Shown: positions 19,301 through 28,287 of the stretch, piece after piece
Position numbering within the stretch: position 1 is the stretch's first letter
Layout of the letters: each line of letters opens with the position of its first letter
DNA from: Phaeocystidibacter marisrubri
Lineage (GTDB): Bacteria; Bacteroidota; Bacteroidia; Flavobacteriales; Schleiferiaceae
Length of the DNA: 64,000 nucleotides
Direction: 5' to 3'
Assembly (NCBI RefSeq): GCF_008933165.1
Contig: NZ_WBVQ01000001.1
Coordinates: 1,302,001-1,366,000, forward strand
Translations under genes and position numbers: made by a program
Notes under the pieces: generated by a model
The model's input: only the letters and a program-made list of their open reading frames with translations
Database searches by the model: none
Told to the model about the DNA's origin: nothing

Positions 19301-21859
19301 CACATTGGTTTCCAAGTAGCCATGCGTGTTTGTTTCTGGCATTTTCACCCCAACGTAATGGTTGAAGGGGGATAACGCCAATCGCTTGCTATTTACACTA
19401 AATCGGCCACTCGGTTCAAACACCTTGCTGCTGAGTGTTAGATTGAGCATGCCCGGACTGTTCGACAATGACCCTAGGTTCAGTTGAGCTTCAACATGTC
19501 CTTCATCATCAAGCTGACCATCGTAAACGTTGTTGGTTCCTGGATTGGGATACGATTTGATGTCGTTGTAAAAATCGTAGTCAGCAAAATCCTCAAAAGG
19601 ACGATAAGCCCTGTAAACTCTAGCTTGCATAGTTACAGCAGAGCCAGATGCCGGTATTCCTGTCAACCATTCCGCATCTACATTGACCACTGCCTTGCCA
19701 TTGATCACCGGAACAATATCGTTTTCGGCAGAAACCTTAATGTCAAATCGATTGGGTTGAACGGTTTCCACTGGGAGCGACTTGTAGAAGCGCTTTCCTC
19801 CCACTTCCAGTACTGCTGAATACGTTCCCGTTTTCGCTGCACGATCAGTTATTACTTGGAAAGAATACAGCGATTGCGTTCCTCGCTGAACCACTTTTCT
19901 ATAAATCTCCTTGTTCTCTACATCGCGAACCGTTACAGTAATCGGATGATTAGCGGGCAGAGGATTCTCCACATCATTCAAGATAGCATCTAGGAAGATG
20001 GTATCTCCAGGTCTCCAAATACCACGTTCACCGTACAGGTAGGCCTGAATTCCATCGCTCACATCGCTACCACCTACTTCAAAATTGGAAATATTCAAGG
20101 CCCGTCCTGGCTCCAAAGTGAGGAAAGCACGTTGATTGCCCTTGCTAGCACGAGCGAGGAAAGCCACACCATCTACTTTCAGTTTGGCCACACCGTTCTG
20201 ATCAGTGGTTGAAGATCCCATCAACTGACCTTGGTAATTAAAGAACTCCACCTTTACGCTGGCAAGAGGACTTGCAGTTCCTAGGGAATTGGTCAGAACT
20301 GTGAATTCGCCATTGTTCCCCTTCACCACCATCCCGATATCGGTAGCAAACACGTTTTTGGAGATACTTCTACGGGATGTGTAGTAGGAAACGTGACACG
20401 GATTGTTGCGCTCTGAATATCGGTATCCCGGTGTGTAATAGTGATTGTCGTAATCCGAATAGAAGTATTCTGACTCGTCGTACTCCCAGTTCTCTTCACT
20501 CATTTGAACTTCGGTAGATACATCTTCGTCGTCATCACACGGGTACAAACTATACTCTCTTCTCAAGCTGAGTTCAACGCGGTAAAGCGCACCTGGATCT
20601 CTTCGGATCATCTTATCCAGATCAATGGAGAAAGTCGTCCATTCACTGTAGTTGATTCCCTCACCAGTCAGGTTCACCCTTTCTTGATGAATAGGACGCG
20701 CAACTCGTCGGAGTTCTCTACTCCCGCGAATGTCATTCACCTGCATAAACTGGTGTACGTTATCCGCAAACACCTTATAAATACGGACATCAACGGCCTT
20801 TACATTCACAGCTTTAAATGGAATATTCACTTTTCCATCTAGCGGAATGATATTTCCATCGTCAATAAACTCAATCTCTGGATTCTTCGCTTGAAAACTA
20901 ATTGTCTCTGTGTAATTCGTTGGGAATGAGTAACCCAGAACATTCTTTAATCCGCTAAACACTTCCAATTTGACATCTCCTGTGAGTCGGCTACTCGGAT
21001 AGAGCTTTACCACGGACCCCACAATCTGTACAGAGGAAACATCCACTCCATCTAACTGAAAAAGACCAGTAACTGATTGGGTAGACAAAAGAGGATCTGA
21101 GAAGGAAATGGTCACTTCTTGTCGGGGCGATTGAACCACAGAAGTATTCACCACTTCAAACTCTCCAAGGCTAGGAACGCGCATCGACATCAATTGCTTA
21201 TCGCCGTGATACGCTTCTATCTCATAGCCTTCAGCCTTTCGCTCAACCGAATCGAGATTAAATGTAAAGCTCTGATCCGTTCCATTCTGAATAAAAGAAA
21301 CGCGTGCATCACCTGCATTCTGAAAGGAAATCTCTTCCGCTAACTCTTCGATATTCGAAACGTCATAAGATTGAATAGAACCGCTCAACTTGTTCCAAAT
21401 CATATCTCGATTTGAATACGGTGCAATCTGATAATTTAAAAAGCTGTAACCGCGCTCCATAGATTGGAACACAAACTCATATTCCTTCAAGGCAGAAGGG
21501 ACTTCTAAAAGAGCTCCTAAATTGAATGTAGCCTCATAGGCCGTTCTAGGAGGAAGCGGAGCATCTGGAGTGAAAGTAATAATATTGGAAGCCGACCATG
21601 TGGTTGTGCCTTCAATATCTGGACTAAAATCAAAGATCTCGGCCTCTACCAGTGTTCCTGGCTCAACCCCGGGATTAACTTCAGTTTGAAGATGAACCTG
21701 AATAGACGAATACGCAGAAATGACTCCGGCCGTATGTGCTGAGATATACTGAGTAAACGCAGGATCGTTTTCGGGGACTTTGTGTTCGTTAGAACATGAA
21801 ACAGAGAATAGTGTCGCAAAGGCGAGCACCGCGAAGAGATAGAGAGTACGATAATTCAT
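16373..21859 (-). CDS. Bacterial alpha-2-macroglobulin (large lipoprotein protease trap)
   Basis: 1828 residues. The N-terminus is a lipoprotein signal with lipobox FSVSC (Cys at about 22). A string of macroglobulin-like beta domains leads to the A2M core; the thioester motif GCLEQ is intact, with Cys at about residue 1384, followed by the helical thioester domain and a C-terminal receptor-like beta domain. Bacterial A2Ms trap attacking proteases when the bait region is cut and the thioester is exposed. A tyrosine- and acid-rich insert near 475-510 is unusual. The gene is coupled to pbpC by a 25-base overlap. Promoter elements are not obvious. Confidence 0.93.
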   Translation of the reverse strand: MNYRTLYLFAVLAFATLFSVSCSNEHKVPENDPAFTQYISAHTAGVISAYSSIQVHLQTEVNPGVEPGTLVEAEIFDFSPDIEGTTTWSASNIITFTPDAPLPPRTAYEATFNLGALLEVPSALKEYEFVFQSMERGYSFLNYQIAPYSNRDMIWNKLSGSIQSYDVSNIEELAEEISFQNAGDARVSFIQNGTDQSFTFNLDSVERKAEGYEIEAYHGDKQLMSMRVPSLGEFEVVNTSVVQSPRQEVTISFSDPLLSTQSVTGLFQLDGVDVSSVQIVGSVVKLYPSSRLTGDVKLEVFSGLKNVLGYSFPTNYTETISFQAKNPEIEFIDDGNIIPLDGKVNIPFKAVNVKAVDVRIYKVFADNVHQFMQVNDIRGSRELRRVARPIHQERVNLTGEGINYSEWTTFSIDLDKMIRRDPGALYRVELSLRREYSLYPCDDDEDVSTEVQMSEENWEYDESEYFYSDYDNHYYTPGYRYSERNNPCHVSYYTSRRSISKNVFATDIGMVVKGNNGEFTVLTNSLGTASPLASVKVEFFNYQGQLMGSSTTDQNGVAKLKVDGVAFLARASKGNQRAFLTLEPGRALNISNFEVGGSDVSDGIQAYLYGERGIWRPGDTIFLDAILNDVENPLPANHPITVTVRDVENKEIYRKVVQRGTQSLYSFQVITDRAAKTGTYSAVLEVGGKRFYKSLPVETVQPNRFDIKVSAENDIVPVINGKAVVNVDAEWLTGIPASGSAVTMQARVYRAYRPFEDFADYDFYNDIKSYPNPGTNNVYDGQLDDEGHVEAQLNLGSLSNSPGMLNLTLSSKVFEPSGRFSVNSKRLALSPFNHYVGVKMPETNTHGYLETNVKHTLNLARVDATGKPVSGRVKVSIYQVKWSWWWSAQRGNATYLNREYSTLITQGNADITNGKGSFDFTVKDDQWGRIFILVEDADGHSTSALGYVDWPWGRDRSGRRTEGESISSLSIQLDKEKYTVDEAATVTIPSSVGGRLLVTIEDGTEVLEEHFFETQEGSTTLKLKIKPNMAPNAYIYAMLLQPHAQTVNDLPIRMYGIMPLMVENPATHLNPVIDAPESIRPNSDYSITVKEESGAEMEYTLAVVDEGLLGISNFSTPNPWTYFYAKRALGVRTWDMYDYVAGAFGGQIAQMLAVGGDGALLPNNEQDADRFIPIVRHIGPFKLAAGKSQTHQLHMPNYIGNVRVMVVAANKKEAYGSASENIVVKQPLMVQLTMPRVLGPQESPKIPVTLFVMDESIRSVDVKLEVDGPLSVANRTQTVRFDGKGQKTIFFDGSVAEQLGLAHVKVTATSGREKSRDEIEIGVRSPILPQSREFLAVVENAPVNHSEEPFGLKGSNELTIEVSSLPSLNLGERLNYLIGYPHGCLEQTTSKSFAQLNLDKWVTVSTEQKAAIQMSVREGLMKLRRMQAPSGGFRYWPSRTAADPWGSTYAGHFLISAEMSGYTLPIGLKEGYLRYEKQMARTWNNIQYYSYNNDFNQAYRLYVLALAGEPELGAMNRLRNRSNLSTTAAHRLAAAFAIMGEKEVATELYRKTWAETSSRYYYYSYGSEARDLAFEIEALLEVGQKAEALRLARKLAESLSKGQPSTQTIAYGLHALSRVFNGQPDRLKATVVAGGKTYEINTTNVTEQIVLTDFDQTTNVTVTNHETGSIYVRYLRTGIPYYGEEQPAERRVNMKVTYLDPDNNPLDISKLVVGTPIIAEVEISRTSGSEEYNNMALTQIFPSGWEISNSRVVAISGTTSSHYDYQDIRDDRVMTYFNMQYSGTQVVRIELTASYPGRWYMPPCKVEAMYESTIEATNKGQWVEVISR

Positions 21860-21920
21860 GTGCTTGGAGAATAGTGCACCTGAATTTACAGCAAACCAAT
21901 TGGAATCAAGTAAGATGCGG

Positions 21921-23915
21921 CTACTTTTTTAGCAACCACTTGAAGTCTTCCAAATGAAGGATGAATACCCCTGAATTATACGGGCCATAACCCACGTGAT
22001 CTTCCGTGCGCTGGCGCTTGATGACGCCGTCGTAATTCGGCCATTCCATCTCATCGAGATCATCTGTCAATCCGAAAAGTGTGAGGTAATAAAGACCTGC
22101 GTCGTAGCCGTGAAAGGCAAATCGCGAAGGTTCACTCTTCATCACTTCTCTAAACTTTAACACAAACTCAATAACATCCTCACTTTGGTAATCAACGTAT
22201 TCCACATCTGATATATACAGATCTAGGTTGTTCAACTTCCCTATCTCCAAAGTCTTCATTTCAAGAAGCTTACCTGTAGTGATAACGGTGATACTCGAAT
22301 CTCTCGTTGAACTCACTCCGTTGAGGAAGCTCGTCATCAAAACCGGATCATCATCTAGAATCACAAAGATGTCTCTTTTACCAGCAGCCAAAGAATTTCT
22401 AATCTGCTGTGTGGTGATCAAGTTTTCGCCCATTTCAATTTGTGAGATGGTGCGGTATTCGCTGGCTTCTATGTGTTGCAGAAAGACTTGAACGTCCTTC
22501 TTTTGAGTTTCACCGTTTCTGCGAACGAAAACAATGTTTGCGTCTCTTCCCTCCTCGTTGATCCAAGTAGCGATGGCCAAATGTTCTTGATTCACAGCAG
22601 AAACTGCTTGAACCAACTTAAACTTACCATTCGTGTTAACCGTTCTACTCAGCGGAGAAACTATCCATTCATTCGGAAGCTGGCGCGCCATCTCCTCCGC
22701 GTTTCTGGAATAGATAGGCCCCATAACAAACTGCGCACGCGACTGATCTATTTGTCGACTAATTTCACGAACGCGAATAGGATCATTGCGCGTATCATAA
22801 ACGTCTACTTCAATCTCCAATCCGAATTGACGTAAAGTATCCATGGCCAACTTGAGACCAGCGTAGAAATCATAGGCAAACTGCGACTGAGGAAGAACTT
22901 TGGCTGCTCCCAATCCACTGGCAAATCTTCTCGCCAAACTGTCATTTTCCTCCAAGTAAAGAGGCAATGCCAATGCAAAATGAACTTTTCTGCGATTCAA
23001 CAAAGCCCATTGCGATGACTCATCGTCTGTGACTGAGTTCACAATAGCAGGAGCCACCGGAACGATGATGTATTGTCCTACGCGCAAACCGTTCATGGTT
23101 TCCGGATTGAGTTCAATCAATCGCTCTTTTGTCGTTTTGTATTTTCTCTCGAGAACCGTCCATGAATCGCCCTCTTGAACACGAACCACCTTGAGGGTTG
23201 CTTTTGCCACGGGTTGAATTTCATTCTGACGATTTCGAATAGCCGGAATAACCTGTTTAATGGTATCGGGCAGCGTCATCGGTAAAACGTCGCGCATCAC
23301 TACTTCCGAAACCATATCTGTGGTCTCCTCAGAAGGGAGCCAAACATATGACCCCGATTTCAGCCCTTCTTCCTTCACTTCTGGATTGACTTCGAAGAAC
23401 AAGTCTTCCGAAACCACTCCATGCGTTAAAGAATAGACCGTTTCACCGGGTAGAACCAAGTGTCTTTCATAGCCTGCCTTTACCTGAGTGGTATCGGTTT
23501 CTTGACCAACGGCCGTAAGCGTACCCTTGGGAAGAGCAAGGCGTTGTCCAACCTTCAAGCCATTTTCCAATGACGGGTTGAGCTCCACAATTCGTTCAAT
23601 GGGAATTTCCCATAAGCGAGAAAGGGAATACAGCGTTTGCTTAGGCTCTACCACATAATAGTCAAAGCGAAGCGTATCCACTTTTTCAACGGGACGGTTT
23701 TGGGTAGATAGATCTGCAGATGGAATGATCAAATCCTGACCTTCCTTCAAACCTTCTCTTAGAACTGGATTTGCTTCAACCAGAGCTTCAATACTAACGT
23801 GGTAAGACTTGGAAATACCGTACAGCGTTTCCCCGCTTTCCACATGGTGAGTGCGCTCTTGAGCCATGAGACCGCCGCTCAATAAGAGCGCGATCCCCAA
23901 AATCCATTTCTGCAT
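21921..23915 (-). CDS. LysM-repeat protein with periplasmic binding-protein-like domain
   Basis: About 664 residues with a signal peptide ending near LMAQ. Four LysM domains can be read (about 24-67, 85-130, 150-195 and 243-288), each with a GETLY- or TLYSL-like start, a central NP and a GLxxGQ ending. Residues about 310-660 resemble a type I periplasmic ligand-binding fold (FALALPLYLEENDS, then LKLAMDTLRQFG and YDTRNDP). The LysM part should bind peptidoglycan; the ligand of the second part is unknown. The ATG at 23915 gives a standard signal peptide and lies just after the guaA stop, so it is cotranscribed with guaA. Confidence 0.85.
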   Translation of the reverse strand: MQKWILGIALLLSGGLMAQERTHHVESGETLYGISKSYHVSIEALVEANPVLREGLKEGQDLIIPSADLSTQNRPVEKVDTLRFDYYVVEPKQTLYSLSRLWEIPIERIVELNPSLENGLKVGQRLALPKGTLTAVGQETDTTQVKAGYERHLVLPGETVYSLTHGVVSEDLFFEVNPEVKEEGLKSGSYVWLPSEETTDMVSEVVMRDVLPMTLPDTIKQVIPAIRNRQNEIQPVAKATLKVVRVQEGDSWTVLERKYKTTKERLIELNPETMNGLRVGQYIIVPVAPAIVNSVTDDESSQWALLNRRKVHFALALPLYLEENDSLARRFASGLGAAKVLPQSQFAYDFYAGLKLAMDTLRQFGLEIEVDVYDTRNDPIRVREISRQIDQSRAQFVMGPIYSRNAEEMARQLPNEWIVSPLSRTVNTNGKFKLVQAVSAVNQEHLAIATWINEEGRDANIVFVRRNGETQKKDVQVFLQHIEASEYRTISQIEMGENLITTQQIRNSLAAGKRDIFVILDDDPVLMTSFLNGVSSTRDSSITVITTGKLLEMKTLEIGKLNNLDLYISDVEYVDYQSEDVIEFVLKFREVMKSEPSRFAFHGYDAGLYYLTLFGLTDDLDEMEWPNYDGVIKRQRTEDHVGYGPYNSGVFILHLEDFKWLLKK

Positions 23916-23917
23916 GC

Positions 23918-25450
23918 TTATTCCCATTCAATCGTTGCAGGCGGCTTAGAGCTGATGTCGTAAACCACGCGGTTAACACCTTTTACACGGTTGATAATCT
24001 TATTGCTGATTTCAGCCAAGAAAGTGTAAGGTAAATGTACCCAATCTGCGGTCATCCCATCGGTACTTTCCACAGCACGGAGAGCCACTACTTGTTCATA
24101 AGTACGCTCATCGCCCATTACACCTACAGATTGCACGGGTAACAAAATTGCACCTGCTTGCCAAACTTGGTCGTACAATCCGTGTTCTTTCAAACCTTGA
24201 ACGAAGATGTGATCTACTTCTTGTAGGATGGCTACTTTTTCAGGAGTAATATCTCCCAAAATGCGGATTGCCAAACCTGGACCAGGGAAAGGGTGACGTC
24301 CCAAAAGTTCGTCGGCAATTCCCAATTCCTTACCCACTCTTCTCACCTCATCTTTAAACAAGGTGTTCATAGGCTCAACTACTTTGAGCTTCATGAAATC
24401 AGGCAAACCACCTACATTGTGGTGACTTTTAATTGTTGCTGATGGTCCATTAACGCTTACACTCTCGATAACATCAGGATAGATGGTTCCTTGAGCAAGC
24501 CACTTCACATCTTCAATATTCATCGCTTCTTCATCAAATACTTCGATAAAGACTCTACCGATGGTTTTTCGTTTTTCTTCTGGATCTTTTTGTCCCGCGA
24601 GTTGCGACAAGAATTGCTCTGAAGAATCAACCCCTTTTACATTGAGGCCCATTCCTTCATACTGCTTAAGCACTTGTTCAAACTCATCCTTGCGAAGAAG
24701 TCCGTTGTTAACGAAGATACAGTGAAGGCGATCTCCAATAGCTTCACTCAACAAAACGGCTGTAACAGTACTGTCAACACCACCGGAGAGACCAAGTACC
24801 ACCTGATCGTTACCAAGTTTCTCACGAAGTTGACCAACCGTATCTTCAATGAAGCTTGCTGGTGTCCAATCTGCTGAAACACCTACAATATCAATCACGA
24901 AATTCTTCAGAAGCGTCATTCCATCTGTGCTGTGATACACTTCTGGGTGGAACTGAATTCCATACGTAGTTTCGCCTTCAATGCGATATCCAGCAACGCG
25001 AACATCCTTGGTTGAAGCCTCTACTTTGTAGTTCTCTGGCAATTCCATGATGGTGTCGCCATGACTCATCCACACCTGAGATCCAACAGGAACGTCTTTA
25101 AATAAACGCGATGTTGCATCTGTAGAACTCAAATTGGCTCTACCGTATTCTCTATGCTTAGATTTCTCAACTACTCCACCATATTTCAAAGCGAGGTATT
25201 GAGCACCGTAACAAACCCCAAGAAGTGGCAACTTTCCTTTGATCTCCGAAAGATCAGGATCAGGAGCGTTGTGGTCCAATGTAGAATGAGGACTTCCACT
25301 CAATATCACCCCCTTGATTTCAGGAGTTAGTTCTGGGATTTTGTTGTACGGGTGAATTTCACAGTAAACGTTTAACTCACGTACGCGGCGAGCAATCAAC
25401 TGGGTGTATTGCGAGCCGAAATCTAAGATAAGAATCGTATCAGGTGTCAT
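23918..25450 (-). CDS. guaA: GMP synthase (glutamine-hydrolysing)
   Basis: 510 residues, the normal length. The N-terminal class I amidotransferase domain has the catalytic cysteine in GVCYGAQYL and the His/Glu dyad in [11 protein letters not shown]. The ATP-pyrophosphatase domain has the PP-loop [10 protein letters not shown], and the C-terminal dimerisation domain ends in the invariant KPPATIEWE. It converts XMP to GMP with glutamine and ATP in the cytoplasm. The frame runs 70 codons further upstream through the riboswitch region; that part has no GuaA similarity, and the ATG at 25450 gives the standard beginning. A TACTTTTG element sits only four bases before this start. Confidence 0.97.
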   Translation of the reverse strand: MTPDTILILDFGSQYTQLIARRVRELNVYCEIHPYNKIPELTPEIKGVILSGSPHSTLDHNAPDPDLSEIKGKLPLLGVCYGAQYLALKYGGVVEKSKHREYGRANLSSTDATSRLFKDVPVGSQVWMSHGDTIMELPENYKVEASTKDVRVAGYRIEGETTYGIQFHPEVYHSTDGMTLLKNFVIDIVGVSADWTPASFIEDTVGQLREKLGNDQVVLGLSGGVDSTVTAVLLSEAIGDRLHCIFVNNGLLRKDEFEQVLKQYEGMGLNVKGVDSSEQFLSQLAGQKDPEEKRKTIGRVFIEVFDEEAMNIEDVKWLAQGTIYPDVIESVSVNGPSATIKSHHNVGGLPDFMKLKVVEPMNTLFKDEVRRVGKELGIADELLGRHPFPGPGLAIRILGDITPEKVAILQEVDHIFVQGLKEHGLYDQVWQAGAILLPVQSVGVMGDERTYEQVVALRAVESTDGMTADWVHLPYTFLAEISNKIINRVKGVNRVVYDISSKPPATIEWE

Positions 25451-25454
25451 GCTG

Positions 25455-25462
25455 CAAAAGTA
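25455..25462 (-). promoter_or_regulatory. Putative -7 promoter element abutting the guaA start
   Basis: TACTTTTG on the minus strand, an exact TAnnTTTG match, ends four bases before the guaA ATG. A TTTC lies 19 bases upstream of it, three of four matches to the -33 TTTG. If used, transcription would begin at or next to the start codon. Confidence 0.45.
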
Positions 25463-25587
25463 GGTCTTCCAACTGAGTTGAGAAATAGCAGTCTGCGATG
25501 AATTATCAACGATGGAATAGTGATAAGAGGGACGATACGCATGTGCTTGAAAGAAGTCCAACCCGAAACTTCTTCGTAATCTTGCAA

Positions 25588-25725
25588 CTGAATCGTTCTT
25601 ATCCCATTTTACAGAAGGGACCACAGGGGAATTCGGTGAAAATCCGAAACTGTCGCGCAACTGTGTGTAGTATGATCGAAGAGCTCAACAGCCGATCTTT
25701 ACTATGAGTCAGATTACCTGCCTTT
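25588..25725 (+). promoter_or_regulatory. Cobalamin (B12) riboswitch
   Basis: The conserved core of the cobalamin riboswitch can be read on the plus strand: an ATCCC/GGGA hairpin (25601-25620), GGGGAA (25627-25632), GGTGAAAATCC (25635-25645), CGCGCAACTGT (25654-25664), and the B12 box GAGTCAGATTACCTGCCT (25706-25723). The parts are in the right order and spacing. Such elements bind adenosyl- or methylcobalamin and usually repress transport or B12-linked genes. Downstream lies only a 28-codon open frame (25757) and, 133 bases on, a thioesterase gene not known as a B12 target. The 5' boundary is approximate. Confidence 0.8.
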
Positions 25726-25858
25726 CATTTCAGACATTGCTTTCGCGATTTGAAGCATGATTTTAGGTTGTCACTTTCCACTACGTATGGAAACGTGGTG
25801 TACCGCTTCGTTTGTGCGAAACTCTGTCTGTTCCAGTCTTTGAATACACTACATTATC
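25726..25858 (+). other. Leader or remnant between riboswitch and thioesterase gene
   Basis: 133 bases with no recognisable gene. A weak hairpin (TGCTT at 25739-25743 with AAGCA at 25753-25757) lies just after the B12 box. The ATG at 25757 opens a 28-codon frame ending at 25843, placed about where the regulated gene of a riboswitch would start, but its product resembles nothing I know. Together with 25451-25587, where I see nothing, this completes the 408-base gap between guaA and the thioesterase gene. Confidence 0.4.
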
Positions 25859-26248
25859 ATGACCAAACAAGAGAGAATCAACCAATCTGAAACGCGAATT
25901 TTTAAAGCGGTATTCCCGAATACCACCAATCACTACGACACGCTATTTGGAGGAACCGCTATGCAACTGATGGACGAGGTTGCCTTTATTGCTGCCACTC
26001 GTTTTAGCCGCCAACGCATGGTAACGGTGAGCAGTGATCGCATCGATTTCAAAAAACCCATTCCCGCAGGTACTATTGCTGAATTCATAGGAAGGGTAAC
26101 GTACACTGGCAACACGAGCTTAAAAGTTCGGGTAGACATCGTGATTGAACAGATGTACTCCGATCACCGCGAAAAAGCCATCACCGGAGAGTTCACATTT
26201 GTTGCGATAGATGAGAACAAAAAACCGATCAGTATTTTTAACGGATAA
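25859..26248 (+). CDS. Acyl-CoA thioesterase, hotdog fold (YciA/BACH type)
   Basis: 129 residues, a single hotdog domain. The family pattern is clear: NHYDTLFGGTAMQLMDEVAFIAATR carries the central helix with the catalytic-region Asn and Asp, followed by RIDFKKPIPAG and YTGNTSLKVRVDI. Such enzymes hydrolyse acyl-CoA to free acid and CoA in the cytoplasm. It lies downstream of the cobalamin riboswitch on the same strand, so it may fall under B12 control, although this would be unusual. It converges on dinB with an 18-base gap. Confidence 0.88.
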   Translation: MTKQERINQSETRIFKAVFPNTTNHYDTLFGGTAMQLMDEVAFIAATRFSRQRMVTVSSDRIDFKKPIPAGTIAEFIGRVTYTGNTSLKVRVDIVIEQMYSDHREKAITGEFTFVAIDENKKPISIFNG

Positions 26249-26266
26249 AGCTAAATGCAGCTCGCA

Positions 26267-27337
26267 TTAAAACTCTAATGTGAGTTGCACTTCCCTCTCT
26301 TCTACATCAAAGTTGGATACGGTTATTCCCAACAATCGTATAGGATCTGCAGGAACAGATTGCTGTAATAAAGCAACGACGGTTTCCATAATTACGTCAA
26401 TGTCGTTGGTCACCTCGGGGAGTGTATGACTGCGAGTTTGAACCTCAAAACTGGAGTTCTTCAATTTCAGGGTAATGGTTTTCCCCTTTGAATGGGCGCG
26501 TTTCAATCGGTGTTCACATCGCTCACCCAATTTGTACAATGCGGCAAGCATAGATTCTTCGGAGAGCAAATCAGTGCTAAACGTTTCCTCCACTCCCACG
26601 CTTTTTCGCACACGGTTAGGAACCACTTCGGAGTGTTGAATCCCACGTACAATATTGTAATAATGCTGACCACTTTTGCCAAAGCGGCTCTTCAGAATCA
26701 TCAAATCCACTTCCATTAGGTCCGCTCCGCGATACACATTCATTTGGTGGAATTTTTCCGCCGTTTTTACTCCAACGCCAAAAAACTTCTCAATGGGCAA
26801 TTGCATCAAAAATGCATCTACTTCTTTGGGGGGAATCGTCTTCTGTCCATTGGGTTTATTGATATCACTCGCAACCTTGGCTAAGAATTTATTGATGCTA
26901 ATTCCTGCACTCGCTCGGAGTTGAGTTGTTTCGAAAATGCGCTGACGAATCTCTTGAGCAATGAGCGTTGCCGAAGTCATTCCCTTGTGATTGGTCGTTA
27001 CATCCAGGAAAGCTTCATCCAGACTCAATGGTTCTACCCGAGAAGTGTAATCGAGGAAAATATCCCGTATTTGCTGGCTCACTGCTTTGTACTTATCGAA
27101 GTCGGGCTTTACAAAGATGAGTTCTGGACACCGCCTCGCGGCGATGGATGAAGGCATAGCTGAGCGAACACCGTACTTCCGAGCTTCATAACTGGCGGCG
27201 GCCACCACTCCTCTTTCAGCTGACCCACCCACGGCAACGGGTTTTCCGCGCAACTCAGGACGATCACGCTGTTCTACGCTGGCGTAAAACGCGTCCATAT
27301 CCACATGGATAATCTTCCGAATGGGCTTCTCCTCCAT
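26267..27337 (-). CDS. dinB: DNA polymerase IV (Y-family translesion polymerase)
   Basis: 356 residues, full length for Pol IV. Catalytic acidic residues are in HVDMDAFYASVEQ and SLDEAFLDVT; the steric and fingers region has AASYEARKYGVRSAMP, and helix-hairpin-helix and little-finger regions follow. The C-terminus ends in VQLTLEF, which fits a beta-clamp binding motif (QLxLF-like). It copies past DNA lesions with low fidelity. It stands alone between convergent and same-strand neighbours; no LexA box was recognised. Confidence 0.96.
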   Translation of the reverse strand: MEEKPIRKIIHVDMDAFYASVEQRDRPELRGKPVAVGGSAERGVVAAASYEARKYGVRSAMPSSIAARRCPELIFVKPDFDKYKAVSQQIRDIFLDYTSRVEPLSLDEAFLDVTTNHKGMTSATLIAQEIRQRIFETTQLRASAGISINKFLAKVASDINKPNGQKTIPPKEVDAFLMQLPIEKFFGVGVKTAEKFHQMNVYRGADLMEVDLMILKSRFGKSGQHYYNIVRGIQHSEVVPNRVRKSVGVEETFSTDLLSEESMLAALYKLGERCEHRLKRAHSKGKTITLKLKNSSFEVQTRSHTLPEVTNDIDVIMETVVALLQQSVPADPIRLLGITVSNFDVEEREVQLTLEF

Positions 27338-27366
27338 CGGTGCAAGTTACTCAGAAATGAAATGGA

Positions 27367-28287
27367 TTAGCTTAGATAAAGTGCTCTATAAGCGCTAGCC
27401 GTCACTCCTTCCATCTTGCGAAAAACACGACTAAAGTAATTGGGGTCGTTAAAGCCAGAAGCATAGGCCACTTCTTTGATGCTAATCTCCAAATGGTGTT
27501 GAAGTAAGTGTTTGGCGTACTTGATCCTCTCTTCCAAAATCAATTGAATAGGAGAAATACCATACTCCTGGGTGAACGAGCGGTAAAAACTTGACTTACT
27601 CATACCAGCAACCCTACACAGATCATCAATAGAAATCTCACTAGTAAGTTGGCGAGAAATGAAGCTCATCACTGCATTGAATGGAGAGGCATTCGAATTG
27701 GGTCCTGCATTCTTTCGCAGCGATTGAAGGTTTTGCACCTTCAGCATCACCAATACGAGTTCTCGCAAAATCAAATCTGCTCGATAGGCCTTAAAAGGAT
27801 CATTACTCGTGAAAATGGAAAGGAGTCGAGAACTCACTTCCGCCAACTCTCTGTTATTCTTGAGAATCAGCTCCTTCACATTCAAATCCCAACCACCTGA
27901 AGATTGAGGCGTATACAAACCGTCTTCATTCAAAGTCGACAATTGCTTCTTCAAATAAGAATCATCAATAACCAATGCGGTACACTGGGTAGGGTTCCCA
28001 CGCTCCGCCTCCGGAAAGTCAATTCTCATTGGTGTGGAAGCTGGTGCAAGTACTGTTTCTCCGGGTACGTAATCGAAATCCCCCAAATTGTCAATGTGCA
28101 TCACCTTCTTACCTCTCAACATCGAAGTAATGGTGAAGTGATCAAATTTTAAGTGAAAGTCATTTGCCCTTTCATGGGTTTCAAAAACGTTCAACTCACA
28201 GAAGTCAAGGTTAAACTTACTTCTGTGTTCAACAAGTGAATGAAGTTTTGATTCAGGCGTTAACTCTATAGGTATGATTCTCTCCAA
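27367..28287 (-). CDS. AraC family transcriptional regulator
   Basis: 306 residues. The C-terminal about 100 residues hold the two AraC helix-turn-helix motifs (ISIDDLCRVAGMSKSSFYRSF, then the IKEVAYASGFNDPNYFSRVFRK block that marks the family). The N-terminal about 190 residues resemble the AraC-type N-terminal sensing domain, beginning after an HxxxFNLDFCELNVFETHERANDFHL region. It is transcribed divergently from the aldehyde dehydrogenase gene with 171 bases between them, so it probably activates that operon in response to an aldehyde or alcohol. A tight operator could not be assigned. Confidence 0.9.
   Translation of the reverse strand: MERIIPIELTPESKLHSLVEHRSKFNLDFCELNVFETHERANDFHLKFDHFTITSMLRGKKVMHIDNLGDFDYVPGETVLAPASTPMRIDFPEAERGNPTQCTALVIDDSYLKKQLSTLNEDGLYTPQSSGGWDLNVKELILKNNRELAEVSSRLLSIFTSNDPFKAYRADLILRELVLVMLKVQNLQSLRKNAGPNSNASPFNAVMSFISRQLTSEISIDDLCRVAGMSKSSFYRSFTQEYGISPIQLILEERIKYAKHLLQHHLEISIKEVAYASGFNDPNYFSRVFRKMEGVTASAYRALYLS

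Noticed and set aside
25451-25660. Upstream 70-codon extension of guaA
   Set aside because: It would place the riboswitch region inside the gene on the opposite strand and does not resemble GuaA; the ATG at 25450 gives the standard start.
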